Assembly: GCA_034401795.1 (NCBI GenBank)
Contig: CM067371.1
Location: forward strand, 83,269,306-83,333,305
Direction of reading: 5' to 3'
DNA length: 64,000 bases
Origin: Chaetoderma sp. LZ-2023a
Taxonomy: Eukaryota > Mollusca > Caudofoveata > Chaetodermatida > Chaetodermatidae
The notes under the pieces were generated by a model. The model worked only from the letters and a program-made list of their open reading frames with translations. It was not told the origin of the DNA and did no database searches. Made by a program: the position numbers and the translations under genes. Below are positions 53,705 to 64,000 of the stretch, piece by piece. Numbering within the stretch: the first letter of the stretch is position 1; each line of letters starts with the position of its first letter.

Positions 53705-55560
53705 TGGTGGCTAAGAATAAGGATATAGCCCAGGATTTTATGGTTGGCGCATCATGGCATATGTAAATTATGTGTTTCTATGAGCAGTCCTCTTTAGCAT
53801 ATAGTAAGTTTGCCCCATCTTTAAGGGCAGCCCGTATCAAAAGGGCCAGATGTTCTTGGATCTAGGACCCTTCTCTGCAGTTTCTTCTCCCAAATGGTCT
53901 TCTGTTCCCTCCAATCAGAAGCTATTAGCATTAGAGGGGTTGTTGGTTTTCTATTGTTATCAAGGAGTCTATAGAAGAGGCTCAGTAGACCCAGGCTTCT
54001 GTTCAACGGTCTTCATAGTTTTGAATTCTTATAAGGCTGTCGTCCTTTTATCTTCCTGAAGAAGATATCTTCTTTTTTTATCTCCTAAATTCAGGATGGA
54101 GTCCTCCCCTATCGCAAGTCTATTTTTCAGGCATGTGATCCTCTTTTATCGATCATTAGGATGCTTTTTTACCTTTCCTTCCGAAAGTATATGAGTTTTG
54201 CTTTCAAGGATAGGGAATGGCAGTTTGAGCCATGCCCTTCGATCTGACCTTGGCGCCTTTCTTTTCACACGTCTGGTCTCAGCCATGGCAGGTGTCTTGC
54301 ACCATCGTTTTATTCTTCTTCAGTCTTTATAGACGTTCGGTTAATAAAAGCTAGGTCTTTCTCAATTCTTTCACGATTTGTTCCAATGGTTTGCAGTTCG
54401 CCTTGCAGCCTAGGTTGAATTTTATTTTTCAATAAGTCAAACCTAGTTCCTTCTCAAGTTTCTCCCATCTAGGCATCTCCTCGAGCTGTTTTCAGGGTCA
54501 AGTTTTTTCCTTCAGACCTGTAGTGGCAATCTTGTTGACAGTGTTCACCCTGACATTCTCTTTCTATGGCAGGGCAAGATTTTTTCTTAGGATTCTAGGC
54601 TTGATGATCAGCATCGAGAATGTCATTCCCAAGGTGACGTTTATGAGAAGACTTTCTGATGTTCCTGATCTTCTGATGGGCATCCCATTAGTCAAAACCT
54701 CCCTCAGGTGATTATTTCATGTTTTTTTCACAGGGGGAGTGGGGAGCAGTTTGGGCTCCCTGATTTTGCCAGTCTTTGGTCACTGGAGGAGTCATTTTGT
54801 CACATCAATTTAGTGGAGTTGTGACTTGTCAGGAAGCCCCTCCACTTTTGGTTGGATCGAGTGTTAGGCATCAAGATCTCGATTCGATCAGTCAGTGCCA
54901 CAGGGTTTTCTTTCATTTTCAGACGGAGGAACGAGGTTTTTTCTTCTTTTTATGGGGATTTTAGATCCTTTTCTCGGGATGTCTCTAGATCCAAATCTTT
55001 CTAGTTCCCAGTCATGTTCCAGTCAGTCGAATATTTCTTATGGTCCAGTAGTTCAGTCCTAGCAAGTTCTCACTCGCTGAGTGCCAGTTTAGGAGGTTAG
55101 TTGCCAAAAGCATTTTCAAGCTTCTGAGTTTTCCCCATGTAGATCTTTTTGCTACATGTTTTATTGCCTAGATCTCATCTTTCATGTCTCTCTTTTTGGA
55201 CAGTCAGGTTTGGGCAATGATCGCATGATGGTCTCAGTTCTGGACAGGATTGTTTGATTTCATGTTCCTTCCAATATTCCTGATTCTAATGGTTCTGAAG
55301 ACAGTCATGGACCAGTTTAAAGAATTTCTTCTAGCAGCATCCTTTTGGTCAAAGAGGATCTGATTGATAAGCTTTCTTGATCTTCTGATAAGATTTTGCT
55401 ATCCTTCTCCCAGTATCATCAGATCTGGCTCAAGTAAGGGCTTACATCTTCATCCAATCCAGAATTCTTCATCCTGTGTGTTTGGAGAATTTTCGAGTGT
55501 CCGGTCTCTGTGAGATCAACTTTTCTTCAAGATCTCAGGAAATCATTTGTACAAAGGTCG
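53705..55560 (+). pseudogene. DIRS-B2 reverse transcriptase / RNase H relic
   Basis: In broken frames the order matches the intact element at 7467: LLALEGLL and PGFCSTVF near 53920-54010 (RT start), SFAFKDREWQFEP near 54200, a degraded FIDVRLIKA near 54330 where YIDDWLIKA is expected, then RFFLRILGLMISIENVIPKV and TFMRRLSD near 54570-54650, and PHVDLFATCF near 55130 in the methyltransferase-like part. It keeps the RT core that DIRS-B1 has lost, but stops and frameshifts are frequent. Confidence 0.78.
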
Positions 55561-55599
55561 ACTATTAAATCTTTGGAGAATGGTTTTAAAACATGGTTT

Positions 55600-55998
55600 C
55601 TTGCCTGATTCAGTTTCTATTTCCTAGGTGTTAGAGTTTTAATCGTATATATTCAATTCATTTCATTTATCAGCCATCACCGTTAGGGGTTATAGATTTC
55701 TTTGGCTGCTTCTTTTCCTTGTCTTCTGAATGCTGATATCAAGGATTCTCAATGGTTTTATTAGAAGATTGGCCAATATTTGTCCTCCAGTGGCTAAGCC
55801 TTTGTCTTCCTGAAATTTGGCCTTAATTCTTCAAGTTTTGGCAGTTCTCCATTTTGAGCCAATTGGATCTATCAGTCTCAAACTGTTGACTCTTAAGGCT
55901 GTTTTCCTTGTTGTTGCCACATCAGCCAGGAGAAGATCCGAAATTCATCCTCTTTCCGTAGAAAAGGACAGATTTACATCTTACTTATATAAGGATTG
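55600..55998 (+). pseudogene. DIRS-B2 tyrosine recombinase relic, C-terminus missing
   Basis: LALILQVLAVLHFEPIGSIS and LTLKAVFLVVATSARRRSEI (near 55815-55945) match the intact recombinase, including its first catalytic Arg. The HxxR and Tyr blocks are absent: sequence changes at about 55990 to unrelated DNA, and the element's 3' tail returns near 57405. Confidence 0.78.
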
Positions 55999-57400
55999 AA
56001 AAAGTGAAATTCTGGGATTTCAGGTTCAAAGCGGTGAAATTTGATAATTGGTTTTGATTTGGCCCACTTCCCTAATAGTGCAGGTTACTACAGTGAAATA
56101 TTTGTCTTCTCCAGCATCATTATAATTATTAAGTTATTAAATGTGATGTCACTGATTATTTTCACAAGTTACTCAATAGCTGATTTAACCAAGAAAGTTA
56201 TAGATTGTCGCAAGAGAGCCGCAGAAACAATAATATATATGTATATATATCCCTTTCGTTTACCACTGGTTGTGAAATAGTAATACGGTTCAAGATAAAC
56301 AATCCTATAGGCTCAATCAATGATGCATGTCTTATATACAATTTTTGAAAAAAATTCAACTTCAATCACTGTCAGTAATACGGCCGAGTTGAGATGCCGA
56401 AGCGGTCAAATATATCGCCATCACGCTTGCTAATTGGCTTTTTCATTAATCTAGTCATCTGTCTACTTTTTAGTCTGTAGCGTACAAGAAATATACATAG
56501 ATTGATGTATTGGCACACACAGTTTTGCAAAACAGCCATTTTGCTGGAAAAAATTAATATGCGTGGATTCCCGACCAATCAGATACGTCAGTCTTATAGC
56601 ATGTGATACGGTATCGCCAATAATGGGTAATGAGCTTGGTACTCGGAAATTAGATAGGGGTCGGATTCTACAAAATTCTTCTCGTGCTCTGACAGTCTTT
56701 CACGCTAAACGATTCCTATCGGAGACGCCGCGTTGAAAAAACTTCCGATGCTATTGAAGGTTAGTGTAAAACATTCGCCTTCGCTGTTTAGATTGGTGAT
56801 TGAAACCAGCAATGATACATAGCATAAAATTTGCCATTTATTCGCCGTCAATTCTGAGCAACTCTGGTATTTATTTGGTTATGTATAAAGGAATTATTCA
56901 ACATTGAATGAGGCCTCCCCAAAAAATTTGGAGTGGAATTTCTCGAAATTTTACGGTAACATGGCATAATATAATCATCATTTTCACATCTTATCGGCTG
57001 AAAATCTTGACGAAACTTTTGTATCTGTTAGTTTTAATACCATTGTGATTAAATTTATCAATGGCATTCGTAAAATTTAAAAAAAATTTGATAAATTAAA
57101 AAAAAATAGACCAATGTATTTATCCTACAACAATCCTTTGAGAGGCACATTGACTAACTAAAATATATTTTATTCATACAAATTTTATATGTACTTAAAT
57201 CTAATGATATAAAATTTTATATATAGTGGTCTGTTACTTTGCCAATAATAGTTAATATAGTTGGCATGGTAGCACTACACCGCTATCATGCCACTACCGC
57301 TTATAGGCTAGGGTTCTAAGCAAGTTTCTAGCTTTTGGCTGTAGGGTTTGTAGCACTTTTTTGTAAATTCTTGGTAGGGCCCAGAGGGTTAACAAAACAA
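55999..57400. other. Sequence of unknown origin replacing the end of the DIRS-B2 recombinase
   Basis: About 1.4 kb lies between recognisable DIRS-B2 parts. I see no coding motif and no clear terminal repeats. It may be an insertion combined with a deletion. Confidence 0.4.
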
Positions 57401-57543
57401 GACAAGAAGCATTTACCAAGCATATCTCACCAATTTCGTTAGTCTGTATGTCTGTCAGATATGGTGAGAATATTCTCTTGTTTTGTTTATTTCATTGAGT
57501 TGACAATTTTTGTCAATTTTGCTGCCTAATGCCTATGATTAAA

Positions 57544-57948
57544 TAGTAAAGATATACAGTTCATACACGTGACAAACTATTCAATGTTCATGACAGAACC
57601 CCCAACAGACCCTCCCCCCCCCCCCCCCTTTAGTGGGTTGGTCTGTAGTTTTATTAACCACTATAAAACATACTTACCGTTCAATCACTACTTGCTAAAT
57701 CAACATAGAAATGGAATAGGCATATGGGGGTTTGTAAGCATAAAAATCTTATTCTGGTGGTTAAATGCAGAGTAGTTGATTTAGCAAGTAGTGATTGAAC
57801 GGTAAATATGTTTTATAGTGGTTAATAAAACTACAGACCAACCCACTAAAGGGGGGGGGGGGGAGGTGGTCTGTTGGGGGTTCTGTCATGAACATTGACT
57901 AGTTCGTCACGTGTATGAATTGTATATCTTTACTATCTTGAAAACAAT
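57544..57948. repeat. Large near-perfect palindrome at the right end of DIRS-B2
   Basis: The arms are roughly 160 bp: AGTAAAGATATACAG...CAACAGACC and CCCACTAAAGG on the left return inverted on the right, through TCATGAACATTGAC and CACGTGTATG. The spacer (about 57708-57780) carries CATAGAAATGGAATAGGC and GGTTAAATGCAGAG, which match the DIRS-B terminal repeat. It is either the internal complementary region plus right ITR or an inverted duplication that includes flanking DNA. Confidence 0.75.
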
Positions 57949-57992
57949 TTGACTGAAACAACTTTCAGTCAGATTGTTTTCAAAATATTCAG
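57947..57992. repeat. Palindromic element 'A', minimal
   Basis: GAAAACAATTTGACTGAAAC and GTCAGATTGTTTTCAAAATA with almost no loop. Confidence 0.6.
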
Positions 57993-58177
57993 CATATCCA
58001 GAGTTAAACCCCATGAGAAATGTATTCTGTAGAAATTCAGCAGGCAAACAGATACAAATGTAACAAAGATATTTTCTGTCATTCAGCGTGAAAATCTGTT
58101 AATTGGTCGATTCAAGCATATCACCACCGGATTAGTTTTAAATATCACACTAATAGAATAGCTCAGCCAGGTCGTGA

Positions 58178-58380
58178 TAACCCTTGATACTCTGATGTTA
58201 ATATTCTATCTTTTAGTGTGTCAAACAAAGAAACTGGTGTTAATTTTTCAACAATTTTGGTGGAAGATGTTGCTGTCTGCGACAGCACCATCTCCCACCA
58301 AATTTGTTGAAAAATGAACACCATTTCATCTTTTAATTTAATTTGAAAGTTTAGTTTTAACATCAGAGTGGTAAGGGTTA
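58178..58380. mobile_element. MITE 'C', copy 3
   Basis: Starts TAACCCTTGATACTCTGATG and ends CATCAGAGTGGTAAGGGTTA. The inner AATTTTTCAACAATTTTGGT mirrors AATTTGTTGAAAAATGAAC. Confidence 0.65.
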
Positions 58381-58789
58381 AATATACATGCGTACCAGTA
58401 ATTATCCCCAAGGTATAAGCGTCAAATTTGCTACAGTAGAGTAAAAAAAGCTTATGATTACATGAAACACTGATCTGTAGCAGAACAGGAGACATCATGC
58501 GTGCACTTATATCTTGTGACTGATGTAACCTTGTGAAATTACAACAATTTGACAGGCAGACAGGCAGGAAGGGGTTTGGGGGGAGGGCGGGCAGGCATGC
58601 AGCTAATGCGTTCAACTGATATGCTTAACTTATTAAGTCCTGAAATAATGAAATTTAAGATTGTTTTTACCTGACCAGTGGCTCCTTAATGTGAATGTGA
58701 ACCACATGGCATGACAACAATCCATCATTATATCCGACCAGACTCGATCCAAATTTGTTTTATTTTTAGAAACTCCTTTAACCACACTA

Positions 58790-58965
58790 GTGTCAAAACC
58801 TTCAAATTAAGTTAAATGATGATGAACTGGTGTTCACTTTTCAACAGTGTGTGTGTGTGTGTGCGTGTGTGTGGCGTGTGCGCGTGTGTGTGCTGTCATA
58901 GACAATTGTCAAAAAACGTACACCAGTTTCTTTGATACTGTTCCAGTAAAAAATATGATATTGAT
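58790..58965. repeat. MITE 'C' relic containing a (GT)n microsatellite
   Basis: AACTGGTGTTCACTTTTCAAC and ACGTACACCAGTTTCTTTG are arms of MITE C. The centre is replaced by about 50 bp of GTGTGTG (58845-58893). Confidence 0.6.
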
Positions 58966-59400
58966 ATCCCATATCAGCTAAAAACGGCTTTTACAGTGGT
59001 CTTGAGAAATGTAAATTTGCAGACCATGAAAAGACTATTTAAAAAATCTTACGACTGGAATGACTGACTTGATAACCGAGCCAGTCATTCCAGCGGTAAA
59101 TTTTCAAAAATAGTCTCTTAGTCTACAAATTTACATTTTCTTTGAGAAAATAGAAATTTTCTTGAACAAATTGAAGGCTTAAGGTTTAAAATCGTCTGCA
59201 TATCACCAGCTGTAGCTCAGAAACTGTTTCTCTGATTTTTCACAAAGGGTTAACCCTTTACTGGTCAAATTTGGTCCCGAAAATAAAAATATTTGCTTAA
59301 TGAATGTTAATTTGCAGGCCAAGAAAGGACTATTTTTGAAAATTTACCATTGGAATGACTGGCTAGGTTATCGAACCACGCATTCCGGTGGTTAATTTTT
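58966..59400. mobile_element. MITE 'B' copies, complete and partial
   Basis: 58966-59190 carries both arms: AAAAGACTATTTAAAAAATC with ACTGGAATGACTGACTTG, and GAGCCAGTCATTCCAGC with TTTTCAAAAATAGTCTC. A second copy (59254-59398) is cut off by repeat D at 59399. Confidence 0.6.
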
Positions 59401-62400
59401 AGCTCATCTGTCTTTAGCTGGCCTGAACGGCCAAGTGAGCTTATGCCGTGGTGACCATCCGTCGTGTGTCTGTTGTCCATCCGTCATCCATCCGTCAACT
59501 TTTCCTTTAAACAACTTCTCAAGAACTACTGGGCCGATTTCAGTTATATTTGGCAGGAGTTAGCATCCGTACAGTATAGGGATCCAAGTTTGTTCAAATG
59601 AAGCCGATCGGCCAATTGCCGGCCATCTTGAATCTTGGCTGATTTAAACGTCTAAAAATATTCCTCCCAGAAACCGCTTGTAGGATCGATTCAAAACCCA
59701 TGAAATATAATCTAGGCCAAGAGCTGAACCAAGTTTGTTCACGGTAACTTGACTGGCTAAATGCTTCGGTGGCCGTCTTGAATGACCTACATGTAGTTTT
59801 AGTGAAAACAACTTCTTCAGAACCCCTGAAGGGATCAGGTCGAGATTTGGGAGATATGATTAGGGACTAGGGCCATTAAAGTTCGTTCGCGAGAAGTTGA
59901 TCCATAAAAAAACTTGGCCGCTGTGAGCCAATCAAAATATAGCATGTTTGGTGGCCATATTGATTTTTTTATTTGATGGATTTTGCGGCCGAAATTGGTT
60001 TTATATCTGTTTTTTGAGTATCCTGATCTCAAATTTGCCAATTTCAAAACTTTCGAATAAATGGTTTGGTGGGCAAAAGCTCCCATACTAAAGGAATGGG
60101 AAATTTAAAATGTCTTCAAGAACCACTAGGCCAATTTCAATTATATTTGGTACATGTAGGAACAATCTTTAGAGCATAGAGATTCAAGTTTGTTCAAATG
60201 GAGCCGGTTGGACAATTTGGCTGGCAGCCATCTTGGGATTTGGCCGATTTTTGGAAATATATTTTTAAATCGCTGAAACCGCTTGGCGCATCGATCCAAA
60301 ACTGATTAAATATGAAATAGAGAAAGAGCTGAACCAAATTTGTTCAAGGGAACTTGGATGGCCAAATAGTTTGGCGGGCATCTTTCCGAAAGCGACTTCT
60401 CCAGAACCGCTGTATGGTTCAGGCTGAAATTTGGGAGATTTGATTAGGGACTAAGGGCCAATAAAGTTTGTTCAAGGGAAGTGGATCCATCAAAACATGG
60501 CTGACGCGGGCCAATCAAAATGTACAATGTAGCATGTTTGGTGGCCATTTTGAATTTTTTTATTTTGACAAATTTTGATGCCGAAATTGATTTTATATTT
60601 GTTTTTGGGTATTCTGATTTCAAATTTTGCCATTTTTGACACTCAGATTAACGGTTTAGTGGCCATGATGGATCATTTTGCATCCAGAAATTCCCATGTA
60701 CTAAAGCAGTAGGAAATTAGAAGTATATTTGGCAGAAAGCAAACTTAGGACAGAGATACACGCAGAGTTGCCCTTATGCGTCCTTTTGCGCGTATATACG
60801 CATAAAAATGGCGGAGGGACGCATAAAAATGAACCCTCTGCGTCCCCGAGGATGCACGAGGGACGCAGTAAAAAGTGTAACGGAAACTGGTAACTTTGCG
60901 TGCGCTTAATTATCGATTATATTATCGTGTGTATATTTATTTGTGCATGTTTTTACTTTAAAAAATATACCTAATGTATTGTGTTCAATAAAAACGAACT
61001 TACTGCGTTGTTTAAGACTATGATTTGTTGTATGTTTTCTTGCACAACTCAAAGTTGCTAATGCCCATAAATTAGATTCAACCGCCAAAATTAATTGTAA
61101 ACACAATCCCCAGATCATCCTTAGTATTCCATTTGATCTAATTTTTTATAAATAATGAGTTTACAAGTCCGATGTCAGTCGCCTTGTTTGGCCTACAAAT
61201 TGCAAAAATACCCGCCATGTTTCTGTCTGTTGTGCTAAAGTCAGTGTGACATATTTGATTGGGTAACAGCGGAATTTCCCTCTAGAGGAACTCAGGCTTG
61301 AGAAATCCAATACAACTGATCAAGTGTATGCAAACATGTCTGGGCGTCTAACCGTTTCACAGCTCAGAACATTGGACAGATCACAAAGTTGTTATCACTA
61401 ATATGCTAAATATTTTGAAATTAATTTGCGCATGCCTACTTGCCTAAAGCACGACTAACAGGCAAAATATTTTTTTCTATTTACTTATCAAAATATCTAA
61501 ATGGATGAAGGAACATATGGAAGATATTGTGATATCTTTTACATTTGAATGGCCATTTGACGGATTAGCGGCGGTGTCTTTGTATTGCTGTTTGAATAAC
61601 GGTATCAATACGCTGTCTTTTATTTAGTAATAGCGGCTGATTGATTGACTGATGGATTAGTGTTTATAATGTTTAACAATACTCGATTTAGGTGTTCCCA
61701 ATTTCTCAACTAAAAAGCTCATCCCAGCAGCGATGTATTCCACTATATTTAGTCATTCCAGTTACATTAAAAAAAGTATGCGCACATTATATCGAAGAAG
61801 GTCAAGTCGTCCTTGAGAAAACTCGCCCCAGACACTCGTAATTTTTCAATTCATCCAAAGTCAAGTCAGGGTTTAATAGAAAAACTAATGCAGTGGTCTT
61901 TGCTAATTACTAATGTAGTGGTCTTTGGAAATGTTAATCATACAAGGGTGTCAATGTAGGTTGGTTGGTTTATCAGACAACAAACAAGTACAGTGCTTTA
62001 AGTTATTGTTTATTGACATGCAGTTCAAATGTTATTAGGTAAATATACAATGGCCATTTCAATAGATCAATTTTAGCCACCATTGTAGATCACAGAATAC
62101 ATATTTTTGAAAATTTACCACTGCATAGTTAATATTCTCTATATATACGTTGACAGTATTTACACAATGTCATAACTAGTGCTTTCAACATGTTTAATAA
62201 AGTACTTTATAATTAGATCAATGTGTTGTGTTTATTTTAAGAAAAAAACATGAGACCCCCATATTTCAGATGAGGACCCCAAGGGACCCCCCAATTTTAC
62301 AGTGGGACCCCCAAATCTGAGTGTGGGGTCCTTAGGACCCGCAAAAATCAGATGTTGTGGGCAACACTGGATACACATTTGTTCAAATGAAGCTGGTCGG

Positions 62401-62822
62401 TAATTTGCCTGGCGGGCATCTTGGATTTTTGAAATGCCTTCAAAAATCTTTTCCAAAAACGCATGGGGAATTGATTCAAAACTCATGACCGGTTAATCTA
62501 GGGAAACAGTTGAACCAAGTTTGTTCAATGGAACTTGATTGCCTAATGCATTAGCAGTCATCTTGGATTACCTGTTTTTCATGAAATCGACTTCGTCTCC
62601 AGAATCGATGAATGGATGGGGGCCGAAATTTGGGAGATATGATTACGGACTAAGGGCCATTAAGGTTTGCTCAAAAGATGTTGTTACATAAAGAAACATG
62701 GTCTCTGTTTTCTTGTTATAATGCTGCTCAACTCTTTAGGGTTCTACTTATTGTTGATTGACTTTCTAGTTGAAATGCTTATGTTGCAGGTGAGCGATAC
62801 AGGCCCCTTGGGCCTATTGTTT
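59399..62822 (+). mobile_element. Long repeat 'D', copy 5, split by a hAT element
   Basis: Opens AGCTCATCTG...GGCCAAGTGAGC and closes GCAGGTGAGCGATACAGGCC. GGCAGGAGTTAGCATCC (59550) and CCAAGTTTGTTCAA blocks repeat as in the other copies. Without the insert at 60763-62369 it is about 1.8 kb, like copies 1 and 3. Confidence 0.78.
60763..62369. mobile_element. hAT-like element nested in repeat D (1.6 kb)
   Basis: The left end CAGAGTTGCCC and right end GGGCAACACTG are inverted with one mismatch. Flanking 8-mers GATACACG (60755-60762) and GATACACA (62370-62377) match at 7 of 8 positions. The sequence of repeat D rejoins across it. The left subterminal part repeats ATACGCATAAAAATGG and GGACGCATAAAAATG. 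The right part repeats GGACCCC/GGGACCCCC. No transposase frame is found. Confidence 0.8.
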
Positions 62823-63296
62823 AAAATAGTCATCTCTTGCCAGTCTTGGTCTGTAAATGGACATTCATCAAGAAATGTGAAAAAATCTTTAAAATTTGGT
62901 CAAATATTTCTTTACTTAATAGGTAAATACTGGTTTATTGCGCTTATGAATATATTATTTGAATTAAGAAAGCTAAATTATTTGGTTTGAGGGATTCAGA
63001 ATATTTTTTTGGCTTGCATCAAATACATCAGGCTAGTTGCTGGTTGAATTAGCCTGGCTGACCACTGTTATAATTGTTGTTTACATGTATATAAATTTAG
63101 ACAGATATCCCCTATATAGCACACATACATTGTAGATCATAAGTTAATAACAAGAGTTTACAGACTTTATAGTTTTACTCGCACTCTTCTAGATAGGAGC
63201 ACAATTGTATTGCTAAAAGCTGTTTGGTAGTTAAGTTAACCCTTTCAGTGATAAATCCCTAAAAAATCTGGTACTTTACGATATAAAATTTATTCT
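62823..63296. other. No recognisable gene
   Basis: A short MITE B arm (TCTTGGTCTGTAAATGGACA) near 62846, otherwise AT-rich sequence. Confidence 0.45.
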
Positions 63297-63389
63297 GTTG
63301 AATGTTTTGAAATTAATTTGACTGGAAGCACTTGGTGCCGAAGGCAGCAACGGCATCCAGTCAAGTTAATTTCAAAATATTCAACAGTT
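63297..63389. repeat. Palindromic element 'A', well preserved
   Basis: TTGAATGTTTTGAAATTAAT and TTAATTTCAAAATATTCAAC form long arms. The inner GACTGGAAGC/GCATCCAGTC stem surrounds GCCGAAGGCAGC. Confidence 0.7.
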
Positions 63390-63442
63390 TTCCTTGAAGA
63401 TGAGGTATGGGGAATTCATCGGTGAACGGGGTTAAGCGTAAT

Positions 63443-63676
63443 TAACCCTTTGATAGTCACACAGACCAACAACGGATTCGTCAGCTGTCTTGTATAATAT
63501 ATCATGTCCATTTGCGAGACAAGAGGTTATAATCTTGTAAATTTTACGACTGGTGTGACTAGCGCGATAACCAAGCCAGTCATTCCAGTGGTAAATTTTC
63601 AAAAATTGTCTTAGTCTGCAAATGGACAGTTTCCCTGTGAAAGTTGAAATTTTCTCCAACAAATTTGAGGATTAAA
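63443..63676. mobile_element. MITE 'B' copy
   Basis: Starts TTAACCCTTTGATAGTC and ends AATTTGAGGATTAAAT. Both arms are present, with CCAAGCCAGTCATTCCAGTG in the centre. Confidence 0.6.
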
Positions 63677-64000
63677 TCATAGTTGTGCTGGATTAAGTGA
63701 TATAAAATATGTTATTGACTCACAGAAGTACATGTACATGCCAAATTGATTATATGTAATTAAATGTTGTTTGCATAAAGCGATGACATGTTGTCGGCGC
63801 ATGTGCGATGCTTCATCGATTTAAAAGTGACTGCGACGTTAGGCTTTTTATTTGATTTAGCCTATCATTTTCTCAAATCAAATATATTCTCAGATTGCAG
63901 AAATCTGGTAATTTGTTTTCACTCTGACTTAAAAAAGTTAATATTACATTTCATTATTTTCAACATTCTTTCCATCTAACAATATTTTGCACCCAAATCT

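Larger units (their letters stand above)
44783..57880 (+). mobile_element. DIRS-B2: second copy of the long DIRS element, heavily interrupted
   Basis: Matches DIRS-B1 in order: left terminal repeat (44815-45115), Gag-like ORF (48026), TTCCGG array (48620), conserved AAAGACTCTTC and TTCGGCGAG blocks (49210, 51400), RT/RNase H relic (53820-55560), recombinase relic (55600-55998), 3' tail CATTTACCAAGCATATC (57410) and inverted terminal sequence (57708-57878). Two Penelope-like insertions (45439-47831, 49334-51048) and other sequence swell it to about 13 kb. The exact ends are less certain than for DIRS-B1 because the right end sits in a large palindrome. Confidence 0.75.

Noticed and set aside
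58163-58615. 150-codon - strand frame
   Set aside because: It covers a MITE C copy and flanking repeat sequence, with no recognisable motif.

Overview
The window is eukaryotic, intron-rich, AT-rich DNA packed with transposable elements. It most resembles a marine invertebrate genome. A lophotrochozoan such as a bivalve mollusc is my best guess, from the mix of DIRS-type YR retrotransposons, Penelope-like elements (PLEs), hAT elements and a long repeat family that opens with AGCTCACCTGGCC. The species cannot be fixed from the sequence. Almost no host coding sequence is present. The exception is two exons of a classical protein tyrosine phosphatase on the + strand, at 496-604 and 41628-41704. 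Their splice phases fit each other, so about 41 kb of the window looks like a single intron filled with mobile elements.

Layout. 0-7.4 kb: tandem repeats, a PTP exon, a hAT element (1469-2598), a region with a recurrent GTTATGYATGGGACA motif, an unrecognised ORF, and a second hAT element (5494-7404, perfect 8-bp target duplication, BED-finger exon). 7.47-12.49 kb: a DIRS1-type element that looks structurally complete, with inverted terminal repeats, an internal complementary region, RT/RNase H and tyrosine recombinase. 14.9-18.8 kb: a decayed LINE, two copies of one MITE, a cluster of TTGCCAG-like motifs and a small hAT MITE. 19.3-28.3 kb: a second, longer and decayed DIRS element (DIRS-B1). 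It has ITRs and an internal complementary region, and it interrupts an older repeat whose two halves can be rejoined. 28-44.5 kb: repeats, MITEs, a PLE promoter array, a PLE copy that starts at the predicted transcription start, and the second PTP exon. 44.8-57.9 kb: a second DIRS-B copy (DIRS-B2) broken up by two PLE insertions. 58-64 kb: more MITEs and a long repeat that itself holds a hAT element.

The most unusual signal is a shared promoter architecture linked to the PLEs. Three loci (32.4, 47.4 and 50.7 kb) carry dense arrays of a short motif, CCGGNTACA, and the variable base N is different in each array (G, C or T). Each array ends with one inverted motif 13-19 nt before a TATAAAA box, and a conserved start-like sequence lies exactly 31 nt after the start of that box. 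A PLE copy at 38.4 kb begins at the matching sequence. A two-finger C2H2 protein is encoded directly upstream of the GGTTACA array. Together these suggest a diversifying pairing of promoter and binding protein carried by a PLE family. That is inference, but it can be tested.
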